DNA of 8,919 nt, taken from the NCBI GenBank assembly GCA_022565195.1, contig JADFJZ010000025.1, positions 1-8,919 of the forward strand, given 5' to 3'. This document shows positions 1 through 8,919 of the stretch, piece by piece (the first letter of the stretch is position 1; the number at the start of each line of letters is the position of its first letter). Below the pieces are notes generated by a model that did no database searches, was not told the origin of the DNA, and worked only from the letters and a program-made list of their open reading frames with translations. A program made the translations under genes and the position numbers. Source of the stretch: Planctomycetota bacterium. GTDB taxonomy: Bacteria > Planctomycetota > Phycisphaerae > UBA1845 > CAIVHJ01.

Positions 1-248
<248 letters not shown>

Positions 249-269
249 TCAACACCATCCAACCAGGTA

Positions 270-779
270 TCACGAGGAGGTTACCGAACCCGCCCGTGAA
301 GAACTCGCGGCCGCTGACGCCGCCGGAGCATCCGAACAAAGCTCCATCACCTCCACGCCACGGATCTTCTTAAAACCCAAATCCTCGCAAAAATCCACTT
401 CCGTTCCGTACGCGATCGCATCGATACGCTCGACGCCATACTCCCGCAAGGCGTCGATCACACGAACGGCCATCTCTCGAGCGATACCCTGCGTATCATG
501 CTCGATTCGGCCATCTTTCTTCGTGACACACCCGGGGCCTTGCAACGCCGGATCCAACTTGCACTCCGCCAAGCGACCCCAAAGACCATCAGTAACACCA
601 CGCGCGAACCCAACCATCTCTCCACCGCGACGCGCCGTAACCACACAAAACGTATTTTGAAGCATTTTCTGAATCTTCTCGCGCGACTGCGTCGTCTCGT
701 AATGTTGGCGAACGTAAAACGCCGCCAGTTCATCCGAAGACGGCTTCTGCTTCACCGTGAACTCGATATCCGTGATCAT
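270..779 (-). CDS. GNAT-like N-acetyltransferase inserted between rpoB and rpoC
   Basis: This encodes a 169-residue protein with the shape of a GCN5-related N-acetyltransferase, a fold that moves acyl groups from CoA to amines. Visible landmarks are a beta-hairpin FCVVTARRGGEMVGFARGV (44-62), a beta4-like strand and turn AECKLDPALQGPG (71-83), a helix REMAVRVIDALREYGV (101-116), a strand IDAIAYGTE (119-127) and the motif-B-like DFCEDLGFKKI (129-139). The end (150-169) is Ala/Ser-rich and probably disordered. About 17 residues separate the QGPG turn from the helix, which is unusual because the CoA loop normally leads straight into it. I chose the ATG at 779 because GGGAG lies 8 nt upstream; the longer frame from a TTG at 848 has no such support. 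It is 91 nt after rpoB and 81 nt before rpoC, so cotranscription is likely. The substrate is unknown; action on polymerase or ribosomal proteins would be speculation. Confidence 0.82.
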   Translation of the reverse strand: MITDIEFTVKQKPSSDELAAFYVRQHYETTQSREKIQKMLQNTFCVVTARRGGEMVGFARGVTDGLWGRLAECKLDPALQGPGCVTKKDGRIEHDTQGIAREMAVRVIDALREYGVERIDAIAYGTEVDFCEDLGFKKIRGVEVMELCSDAPAASAAASSSRAGSVTSS

Positions 780-787
780 CTCGGCTG

Positions 788-792
788 CTCCC
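788..792 (-). promoter_or_regulatory. Ribosome binding site of the GNAT-like gene
   Basis: GGGAG in the mRNA sense, 8 nt upstream of the ATG at 779, with a second purine patch (GAAGG) just before it. It decides the start in favour of 779 over the TTG at 848. Confidence 0.7.
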
Positions 793-840
793 ACCTTCAA
801 CTGAACATCCCACGACGACCTGTAACCTCGTACGAAGGCC

Positions 841-870
841 GCCGCCAATTGGGCATCCCAACCGCAGCGG

Positions 871-871
<1 letters not shown>
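841..871 (-). promoter_or_regulatory. Two-part hairpin directly after rpoB
   Basis: An outer 5-bp stem (841-845 with 867-871) encloses an inner perfect 5-bp stem, TTGGG/CCCAA (849-853 with 857-861), closed by a 3-nt loop. It begins at the last base of the rpoB stop codon. The mRNA after it is GC-rich with no U-run, so it does not look like a rho-independent terminator, and transcription into the GNAT gene and rpoC is expected to continue. A role in mRNA processing or 3' protection is possible. Confidence 0.35.
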
Positions 872-4644
<3,773 letters not shown>

Positions 4645-4684
4645 GGATTGGCGTCCTCTCGATTGCCGTCCGTCGTGCGGCCGG

Positions 4685-4729
4685 GTGCCGCAGCGCAAAG
4701 TTTGCCGCGCGCGCACGGCACTGCGGCAC
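4685..4729 (-). promoter_or_regulatory. Strong 9-bp stem-loop in the rpoB leader
   Basis: GTGCCGCAG (4685-4693) and CTGCGGCAC (4721-4729) form a perfect 9-bp stem. Inside it a second perfect 5-bp stem, TGCCG/CGGCA (4703-4707 with 4716-4720), closes an 8-nt loop, with a one-sided bulge of 9 nt. There is no U-run on its 3' side, so it is more likely a processing, pausing or protein-binding structure than a terminator. Confidence 0.55.
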
Positions 4730-4803
4730 ACAGGTCCTTGTATTGAGCGATTGGCGATGCCCCGAATCCTGGCAACGCGCACCTCGTCAAGAAACGAAGT
4801 CTG

Positions 4804-4822
4804 GACGCCGCTTGCCGGCGTC
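4804..4822 (-). promoter_or_regulatory. 7-bp hairpin in the rpoB leader, possible weak attenuator
   Basis: GACGCCG (4804-4810) and CGGCGTC (4816-4822) form a perfect 7-bp stem with a 5-nt loop. In the mRNA it is followed by a pyrimidine-rich stretch (CTTCGTTTCTT), weaker than a standard terminator U-tract. A partial terminator is possible but not shown. Confidence 0.4.
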
Positions 4823-4892
4823 GAAATCTCGGGGACCTACCGGTCAGACAGGGCCATCCGTTCGAGCAGCGGTCCCTCGCCCGCACCGCCCG

Positions 4893-4927
4893 ATCCCGCC
4901 CTGCAATGACGGGGCTGACGGCGGGAT
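4893..4927 (-). promoter_or_regulatory. 8-bp inverted repeat downstream of rplL
   Basis: ATCCCGCC (4893-4900) and GGCGGGAT (4920-4927) form a perfect 8-bp stem around a 19-nt loop. It lies 53 nt after the rplL stop codon. A further 5-bp inverted repeat, GCATG/CATGC, sits at 4938-4954 between it and rplL. Function is unknown; a 3' protection or pause element for the rplL segment is plausible. Confidence 0.4.
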
Positions 4928-4980
4928 GGCCTGGCACGCATGTCGTCCGCATGCACGACCGCCAACCGCCGTCGTTGAAA

Positions 4981-5397
4981 TCATTTCAATTCGACAACCG
5001 CGCCGACCTCTTCGAGTTCCTTCTTGAGTTTCTCGGCTTCATCCTTGGGCAGCCCTTCCTTGATGGCCTTGGGCGCTGCATCGACGAGGTCCTTGGCTTC
5101 CTTCAGACCCAGACTGGTCGCCGCGCGCACGAGCTTGATCACAGGAATCTTCTTGTCGCCGTGGTTGACCAGGACGACGTCGAAGGAGTCCTTTTCCTCG
5201 GCGGCTTCGCCGCCTTCGGCGCCGGGCATGGGCCCGGCCATGATCACGCCGCCGCCGGCCGGCTCGATGCCATGTACGTCCTTCAGACAGTCCACAACCT
5301 GCTGCGCATCCTTGACGCTCAGGTTGACCAGCTTGTCGCACAGTTCGGTCACTTCCTTGCTGAATTCCTTTACAGGGGCTTCCGCAGTGTCTGCCAT
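4981..5397 (-). CDS. rplL: 50S ribosomal protein L7/L12 (bL12)
   Basis: This encodes the 138-residue stalk protein that recruits translation GTPases (EF-Tu, EF-G, IF2, RF3). Residues about 10-42 form the N-terminal dimerisation and L10-binding segment, 45-68 the Gly/Ala-rich hinge, and 69-138 the globular factor-binding domain, with the hallmark [20 protein letters not shown] (84-103) and the end [17 protein letters not shown] (the last residues are AVVELK). It is about 17 residues longer than the E. coli protein, mostly at the N-terminus and around the hinge. Two cysteines (C20 and C37) in the N-terminal domain are uncommon. The ATG at 5397 has GGAAGG 8 nt upstream. L12 is needed at several copies per ribosome, and the gene's own strong ribosome site plus a 137-nt structured gap after rplJ fit separate translational control. 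Confidence 0.97.
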   Translation of the reverse strand: MADTAEAPVKEFSKEVTELCDKLVNLSVKDAQQVVDCLKDVHGIEPAGGGVIMAGPMPGAEGGEAAEEKDSFDVVLVNHGDKKIPVIKLVRAATSLGLKEAKDLVDAAPKAIKEGLPKDEAEKLKKELEEVGAVVELK

Positions 5398-5440
5398 GAT
5401 TCTTGCCTTCCTCGTCTCAAAAAGAATCAGTCTGATAGGC

Positions 5441-5457
5441 GAGATCCCGATGATCTC
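5441..5457 (-). promoter_or_regulatory. Hairpin upstream of rplL
   Basis: GAGATC (5441-5446) and GATCTC (5452-5457) form a perfect 6-bp stem with a 5-nt loop, 43 nt before the rplL start. A short T-run (five Ts in mRNA sense, 5419-5423) follows about 18 nt later, too far for a classical terminator. Confidence 0.4.
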
Positions 5458-5463
5458 ATTTAA

Positions 5464-5478
5464 GTCGCAAGCTGCGAC
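5464..5478 (-). promoter_or_regulatory. Second hairpin in the rplJ-rplL gap
   Basis: GTCGCA (5464-5469) and TGCGAC (5473-5478) form a perfect 6-bp stem with a 3-nt loop, six bases from the neighbouring hairpin. The two could stack or compete to control L12 translation or processing; this is inference. Confidence 0.4.
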
Positions 5479-5534
5479 CCAATCGGCGACTGACGAATTT
5501 GTTCTTCAAATCAGGAGCGTCTCTCTCTGCCCCG

Positions 5535-6053
5535 CTACGCTGCTTCGTTCTTTTCGATCATCGCCTTCAGGCAACCGGCAATCTTCCCGGCAGGGCTCCC
5601 AAGCTGAGCCGCCAGGTTGCTGCCCGGCGAGGACACCAGCATGCCGATCTCGCCCACCAGCTCGGTCTTGCCTTTCATCCGGGACAGCTCTTCGACGGCC
5701 AGGAGATCCGGATCGCCCTCCATGATCCCGGTCTTGAGCGTGATCGTCTTGTGGCTCTTGGCCCATTTGGCCAGTTCCTTGGCAATGTCGGTGATCGCCG
5801 GCTCGCCATAGACCAGGGCACACGGGCCTGCCAGCGACTTGGCCAGCGGCTCAAGCACGCTGCCGGCCAGAGCCCGTCGGGCAATGCTGTTCTTGACGAC
5901 CTGCATCCGGATGTTCTGCTTCTTGAGTTCGCCGCGCATCAGGTTCGTGTTTATGGCGTCCAGGCCGCTGATGTCGATGACACAGACGCTGTCGATGCCT
6001 TCGTACTGCGTGCGAATCTCGCTGGTCATCAAGTCTTTGACTGGTTTACTCAT
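5535..6053 (-). CDS. rplJ: 50S ribosomal protein L10 (uL10)
   Basis: This encodes the 172-residue base of the L12 stalk. The N-terminal domain binds 23S rRNA with L11 at the GTPase-associated centre, and the C-terminal helix binds L12 dimers. Visible are the strand SVCVIDISGL (22-31), the conserved block RMQVVKNSIARRAL (49-62), the loop GPCALVYG (76-83) and the helical tail AAQLGSPAGKIAGCLKAMIE (148-167), which would carry the L12 sites. Length is close to the usual 165-175. The ATG at 6053 has AGGA 8 nt upstream, partly in the 13-nt gap after rplA, so translational coupling to rplA is likely. With so short a gap, no E. coli-style long rplJ leader for L10-L12 autoregulation exists directly before this gene. 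Confidence 0.97.
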   Translation of the reverse strand: MSKPVKDLMTSEIRTQYEGIDSVCVIDISGLDAINTNLMRGELKKQNIRMQVVKNSIARRALAGSVLEPLAKSLAGPCALVYGEPAITDIAKELAKWAKSHKTITLKTGIMEGDPDLLAVEELSRMKGKTELVGEIGMLVSSPGSNLAAQLGSPAGKIAGCLKAMIEKNEAA

Positions 6054-6066
6054 GGATCGTTTCCTA

Positions 6067-6792
6067 TCAAGCCACCGCGATTGTCACCGACGGCGTCATC
6101 GTTCCAGATAAACACACGCGCCGAATGTACTGGCCTTTGGAGGCTGCCGGCTTGAGTTTCTGGACGTGGCTGATGAACGCTTCGATGTTCGATTTCAGAT
6201 CGTCCACCGAGAAACTCGCTCGACCCACCGCCACGTGCAGATTGCCTCCGGCGTCGTTGCGATATTCGACTTTTCCGGCGGCAAACTCACGGACCGCCAC
6301 GTCGACGTCTTTGGTCACCGTGCCGGACTTGGGAGAGGGCATCTTGCCCGAAGGGCCCAGGATGCGTCCCAGTTTCCCGACCTTGCCCATCACCGACGGG
6401 TGGGCGACGGCGACGTCGAAATCCGTCCAGCCGCCGCTGATCTTCTCAATGAGGTCGGCCACGCCGACTTCGACCGCTCCGGCCGCTTTGGCTTTTTCGG
6501 CGTCCTCGTCGGCGCAAAAGGCGATCACTCTCTTGGTCTTGCCGATGCCCTTGGGCAGCGATAACGAGCCGCGCAGAAGTTGATCCGCTTGTTTCGGATC
6601 GATGCCCAGGTGCATGACCAACTCGATCGTCTGATCGACGCCCTTGCGTTTCTTCCCGCCCTTGTAGGAGCGGTCCGCCTGCGCACCGGCCATTTCCTGC
6701 ACCTGAGCGATGCCCTTTTCCAGTTCCACTGGCCCGGAGCTGTCGCCTCGTAGTTTCATTTGCTTTTGATACTTCACACTTCGTCGCGGCAT
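6067..6792 (-). CDS. rplA: 50S ribosomal protein L1 (uL1)
   Basis: This encodes the 241-residue L1-stalk protein, which binds 23S rRNA near the E site and helps release deacylated tRNA; in several bacteria it also represses its own mRNA. The conserved block GKLGRILGPSGKMPSPKSGT (139-158) is the family signature, with Ser in place of the usual Asn in the MPNPK element. RNA-binding parts include the basic SYKGGKKRKG (42-51) and FSVDDLKSNIEAF (194-206). Length is near the usual 225-235. The start is the ATG at 6792: the in-frame GTG at 6807 lies at the ribosome site GGGAGG itself and would add five unusual residues. It ends 13 nt before rplJ. The 113-nt gap upstream contains a tandem-repeat array and is where an L1 control site might be sought. 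Confidence 0.97.
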   Translation of the reverse strand: MPRRSVKYQKQMKLRGDSSGPVELEKGIAQVQEMAGAQADRSYKGGKKRKGVDQTIELVMHLGIDPKQADQLLRGSLSLPKGIGKTKRVIAFCADEDAEKAKAAGAVEVGVADLIEKISGGWTDFDVAVAHPSVMGKVGKLGRILGPSGKMPSPKSGTVTKDVDVAVREFAAGKVEYRNDAGGNLHVAVGRASFSVDDLKSNIEAFISHVQKLKPAASKGQYIRRVCLSGTMTPSVTIAVA

Positions 6793-6799
6793 AATTACG

Positions 6800-6805
6800 C
6801 CTCCC
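6800..6805 (-). promoter_or_regulatory. Ribosome binding site of rplA
   Basis: GGGAGG in mRNA sense, 7 nt upstream of the ATG at 6792. It fixes the rplA start and rules out the GTG at 6807, whose last base abuts this site. Confidence 0.8.
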
Positions 6806-6864
6806 ACTGTTATGCTGGCCCGTGGTCAGGCCTTACTACCTAGATAGGCGGAGCACTGATCGCG

Positions 6865-6904
6865 CTCCCCAACTCCCCAACTCCTAAACTCCTAAACTCT
6901 CAAA
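6865..6904 (-). repeat. Five tandem 8-nt units after rplK
   Basis: In mRNA sense the units are TTTGAGAG, TTTAGGAG twice, then TTGGGGAG twice, in perfect 8-nt register, starting one base after the rplK stop. The tract is almost all purine and T, and each unit ends in GAG or GGAG, so it resembles a row of Shine-Dalgarno cores with no start codon at a usable distance. The paired identical units suggest stepwise duplication by slippage. It may be a neutral microsatellite, a spacer, or a ribosome- or protein-binding tract. Confidence 0.75.
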
Positions 6905-6905
6905 C

Positions 6906-7331
6906 TCACTCCGTCACGTCGATGCCCATCGAACGGGCCGTCCCCATGATGATTTTCGCAGCTTGGTCCAGGCTGTGGGCGTTCAAATCGGCGATCTTTC
7001 GTTCCGCGATCTCCCGACAATCCGCCACCGTGACTGTGCCGACTTTCTCTTTGTTGGGCACGCCGCTGCCTTTGGCAATCTGCGCTTTCTCTTTGAGGAG
7101 AACTGCCGCCGGCGGGCTCTTGACCTCGAACGTGAAACTCTTGTCCGTGTAGACCGTGATCACAACCGGCACGGTCATGCCGTTGAGGTTGGCGGTCTGG
7201 GAATTGAACTGTTGCACGAACTGCCCGATGTTCACGCCGTGCTGGCCCAACGCCGGGCCGATCGGAGGGGCCGGCGTCGCCTGGCCGCCCGGCGCCTGGA
7301 GTTTGATCTGTGTTGCTATTTGTTTCGCCAT
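6906..7331 (-). CDS. rplK: 50S ribosomal protein L11 (uL11)
   Basis: This encodes the 141-residue L11, which with L10-L12 and 23S rRNA forms the GTPase-associated centre and is the site of thiostrepton action. The N-terminal [19 protein letters not shown] (20-38) holds the proline pair tied to thiostrepton binding and appears wild type. [13 protein letters not shown] (71-83) follows, and the rRNA-binding C-terminal domain ends in the signature TARSMGIDV (131-139). Length is exactly typical. The ATG at 7331 lies 12 nt after the nusG stop with only a weak ribosome site (CGGA), which suggests coupling to nusG translation. It is followed at once by an 8-nt repeat array. Confidence 0.97.
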   Translation of the reverse strand: MAKQIATQIKLQAPGGQATPAPPIGPALGQHGVNIGQFVQQFNSQTANLNGMTVPVVITVYTDKSFTFEVKSPPAAVLLKEKAQIAKGSGVPNKEKVGTVTVADCREIAERKIADLNAHSLDQAAKIIMGTARSMGIDVTE

Positions 7332-7343
7332 GACTTTTTTCCG

Positions 7344-8153
7344 CTAGAGCTTCTCCACTTGCCAGTATTCCACTTCCACCGGTGTCGAGCGCCCGAAGAT
7401 GGTCAGCAGCACCGTGACCATTCCACGGCTTTCATCAACGCTGTCAATCGTACCCTCGAAATTCTCAAAACTGCCTTCGGTGACCTTGGCCAGATCGCCC
7501 TTTTTGAAACTCATGCCGGACAGTCCGACGTCCTCTTCGGACTTCAAAGCCACCGCCAGTATGGCGGTGACCTCATGTTCTTCCATTTTGATGGGCTTGC
7601 CGTCCGAGCCAATGAAATCGCCGACCCCGGTGGTCTCCTTGATCATGAACCAAATGTCTTCCGGGATCGAGCCATCTTTTTCGGTGGCCATCTCCACGAT
7701 CACGTAGCCGGGATAGAGCTTGCGGTTGTAAACGCGGGCCTGTCGGCCGCGCATGCGTTTTTCCTTGACCGTCGGCACCAGAATCTGGCCGATCTGGTGC
7801 TCCAAGGCTTCGATCTTGACTTTACGCTCCAGTGCCGTGCGGACCTGTTCTTCCTTGTTGGAAGCGACCCGCAGGACATACCAGTCCATCCCTTCGTGGC
7901 GGATTGGCTCCGGCTCGGCATCCTCTTCCGCAGCTGGCTCTGCCTCTTCCTCAGAGGAAGCGGCTTCGACCTCGGCGGATTCGGCATCGGAATCCGTGGG
8001 GGGTTCCGGTGCCGCTGCGGGGGTCGCATCGGCTGGAACATCCTCATCCACGTTCGCCGGCGCGGGCACCGTGTCCTCTTGATTCGGTACCACGCCCTCG
8101 CGGACTTCTTCCGGCTGATCGGTAATGTCGATTGTTTCGTCGGTCACGGTCAC
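7344..8153 (-). CDS. nusG: Transcription termination/antitermination protein NusG with acidic N-terminal extension
   Basis: NusG binds the polymerase clamp through its NGN domain and links it to Rho or ribosomal protein S10 through its KOW domain. Here the NGN domain starts at about residue 89 (MDWYVLRVASNKEEQV) and includes VYNRKLYPGYVIVEM (141-155). The linker is at about 205-216, and the KOW domain FKKGDLAKVTEGSFENFEGT (216-235) runs on to the C-terminal VEYWQVEKL. Total length is 269 residues against about 180 in E. coli; the excess is a Glu/Asp/Ala/Pro-rich, probably disordered tail (1-88). I take the GTG at 8153, overlapping the secE stop as TAGTG, with GGGA 8 nt upstream; a second GTG at 8147 is possible. 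The internal ATG at 7889 has GAAGGG directly abutting it, a poor spacing, so the tail is probably translated. Tail function is unknown. Confidence 0.95.
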   Translation of the reverse strand: MTVTDETIDITDQPEEVREGVVPNQEDTVPAPANVDEDVPADATPAAAPEPPTDSDAESAEVEAASSEEEAEPAAEEDAEPEPIRHEGMDWYVLRVASNKEEQVRTALERKVKIEALEHQIGQILVPTVKEKRMRGRQARVYNRKLYPGYVIVEMATEKDGSIPEDIWFMIKETTGVGDFIGSDGKPIKMEEHEVTAILAVALKSEEDVGLSGMSFKKGDLAKVTEGSFENFEGTIDSVDESRGMVTVLLTIFGRSTPVEVEYWQVEKL

Positions 8154-8919
8154 TATTCCAATCCCAGCAGTTTCTTAATGGGCAACTGCAGCACGTCCAC
8201 GGAACTGAAGAACACCATGAAGGCCCCATCGACGACGAACAGAAACATGGCCATCATGAATGTGAATGCCAGCACGACCTTCGTGGACCCGATGACTTCC
8301 TTCTTGGTCGACCAACTGACTTTCTTCATTTCGCCTTCGGTGGCGATGAAGAAATCGTTGGTCTTGCGGTTCGATCCGGCGATCCAGAACAGCACCACGC
8401 CGAGAACCGCCAGAAAAACCGAAGGCACGCCCAACTCTACCGCGGGGTCGAAACGCCCGAGCTGCCCGTAGAGGTAATGCGCACCGAACACGATTACTGC
8501 TCCGGCTCCGATGGCCGTGCCGAGGCGCGTGTAGTAGCCCTGGCCGGGCTTATATACCTCGAAGAATCCGGGTCCGCCCGCAGACGAGGGCGACCTGCGT
8601 CCAGCGCCTCCGCGGTCGCCCGACGACGTCGCCACATCATCCGGTGGGCCGCCGTTGCCGTCGCTTCCCGACGTCAGATCTGAGCCGTCGAGATTGGCTT
8701 GGTAGATCTCCATGAAGGGATTAAAATCCCATTGATAATGGCTGCCCTCGCGCTTGTAGCCTGGCATGGGTATTTGGATGGTGGGATCGTCTATCCGCGG
8801 GTCGGTATGACTCGACGCGAATATGATCTTCTTGCCGTCAGGCCGGATAATGTAATTCGCTCCAGGATACTTCTTCGGTCCGCGCTCAACGAATCTCTTA
8901 AGGTAATCCAGGTTCCATT
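8153..8919 (-). CDS. secE: Preprotein translocase subunit SecE, open in frame to the window edge
   Basis: SecE clamps SecY in the protein-export channel of the inner membrane. Counted from the first ATG (8767, giving 204 residues), the SecE signature is [20 protein letters not shown] (139-158), an amphipathic helix leading into the last membrane span (about 164-188). Two more likely spans lie at about 82-102 and 112-131, a three-span layout like E. coli SecE. Residues 33-66 are a Gly/Ser/Asp/Pro-rich linker. Residues 1-32, and 50 further codons upstream to the edge, read as a PD40 beta-propeller piece with no stop, so the true N-terminus is unresolved. ATGs at 8767 and 8713 and a GTG at 8632 all lack a good ribosome site. 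The stop overlaps the nusG start. SecE identity is firm; whether the upstream part belongs to the same protein is not. Confidence 0.88.
   Translation of the reverse strand, partial: WNLDYLKRFVERGPKKYPGANYIIRPDGKKIIFASSHTDPRIDDPTIQIPMPGYKREGSHYQWDFNPFMEIYQANLDGSDLTSGSDGNGGPPDDVATSSGDRGGAGRRSPSSAGGPGFFEVYKPGQGYYTRLGTAIGAGAVIVFGAHYLYGQLGRFDPAVELGVPSVFLAVLGVVLFWIAGSNRKTNDFFIATEGEMKKVSWSTKKEVIGSTKVVLAFTFMMAMFLFVVDGAFMVFFSSVDVLQLPIKKLLGLE
8672..8919 (-). other. PD40/TolB-like beta-propeller segment joined in frame to SecE
   Basis: In the secE frame these about 82 codons resemble the WD40-like PD40 repeats of TolB-family proteins. The segment shows [17 protein letters not shown], then further on [20 protein letters not shown]. 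In this family the phrase NLDGS-x-L is normally followed by RLT and another blade; here it stops at the T and changes abruptly to a low-complexity linker. The left and right parts of a PD40 protein are thus missing, one beyond the edge and one replaced by SecE. It may be a genuine fusion, the remnant of a truncated upstream gene, or a chimeric join in the assembly. The family assignment is from remembered motif patterns. Confidence 0.6.

Larger units (their letters stand above)
4645..4980 (-). promoter_or_regulatory. Long structured rplL-rpoB intergenic region
   Basis: These 336 nt hold no convincing gene. In the mRNA sense they contain three separate perfect inverted repeats (4893-4927, 4804-4822 and 4685-4729), the last ending 40 nt before the rpoB start. 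In E. coli the rplL-rpoB gap (about 320 nt) carries a partial terminator and an RNase III processing site that lower polymerase expression relative to the ribosomal proteins. The similar length and structure suggest the same kind of job here, by inference. I see no good sigma-70-type promoter: TTGACG at about 4782-4787 has no matching -10. A 103-codon open frame (4641-4952) ends in ATGA overlapping the rpoB start, but its composition and lack of a ribosome site argue against coding. Confidence 0.6.

Noticed and set aside
443..509. Rifampicin-resistance allele in rpoB (window positions differ; residue numbers 443-509 given)
   Set aside because: The residues equal to E. coli D516, H526 and S531 are all the sensitive type. 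The Val substitutions at F514 and M515 positions are natural variation as far as can be told.
780..848. Longer GNAT start at a TTG (848)
   Set aside because: The added 23 residues include the codons for the ribosome site of the ATG at 779, and no ribosome site precedes the TTG.
4645..4782. Longer rpoB frame upstream of 4644
   Set aside because: The extra 46 residues are Arg/Cys-rich, unlike any RpoB N-terminus, and lie in the structured leader. The ATG at 4644 has a proper ribosome site.
4755..4787. Possible promoter for rpoB (TTGACG as a -35)
   Set aside because: No TATAAT-like -10 is found at 16-19 nt spacing; the sequence there is GC-rich.
5419..5457. Rho-independent terminator before rplL
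   Set aside because: A hairpin and a T-run exist but are about 18 nt apart, and a full stop here would block rplL and rpoBC.
6963..8471. 502-codon plus-strand open frame opposite rplK, nusG and secE
   Set aside because: It crosses three real genes on the other strand. Its His/Phe/Arg/Gly-rich stretches mirror the acidic NusG codons. Shadow frame.

Overview
This window is the core of the conserved bacterial secE-nusG-rplK-rplA-rplJ-rplL-rpoB-rpoC transcription and translation cluster. Every real gene is on the minus strand, so transcription runs from high to low coordinates: SecE, NusG, ribosomal proteins L11, L1, L10 and L12, RNA polymerase beta (complete, 1257 residues), a small GNAT-like protein, then the first 62 codons of RNA polymerase beta prime, cut by the window edge. 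The DNA is GC-rich. The long acidic extension on NusG, the multi-span SecE and the nearby PD40-type propeller sequence would suit Planctomycetota or a related deep lineage. That placement is a moderate-confidence inference, not something the sequence proves.

Layout in transcription order. From the right edge (8919) to about 8672 the frame encodes a piece of a TolB/PD40-like beta-propeller protein. It runs without a stop into a Gly/Ser/Asp linker and then into SecE (ending at 8153). NusG overlaps the secE stop by one base (TAGTG) and carries an acidic N-terminal tail of about 88 residues. rplK follows after 12 nt. The rplK-rplA gap (113 nt) starts with five 8-nt tandem units rich in Shine-Dalgarno-like GGAG. 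rplA and rplJ are 13 nt apart. The rplJ-rplL gap (137 nt) holds two perfect 6-bp hairpins. The rplL-rpoB gap (336 nt) is the largest and the most structured, with three perfect stems of 7 to 9 bp. rpoB is followed by a hairpin, the GNAT-like gene, another hairpin and rpoC.

Together the genes build the Sec translocon (SecE), a processivity and termination factor (NusG), the L1 stalk, the GTPase-associated stalk (L11, L10, L12) and the polymerase core (beta, beta prime). Their order and tight spacing indicate cotranscription. The structured gaps before rplL and before rpoB are where such operons commonly adjust L12 stoichiometry and polymerase output.

The main departures from the textbook cluster are: the in-frame PD40-SecE junction at the operon head (real fusion, remnant or assembly chimera); an acetyltransferase-like gene between rpoB and rpoC; the acidic NusG tail; the 8-nt repeat array after rplK; and the large structured rpoB leader. 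I found no CRISPR array, insertion sequence, tRNA or rRNA.
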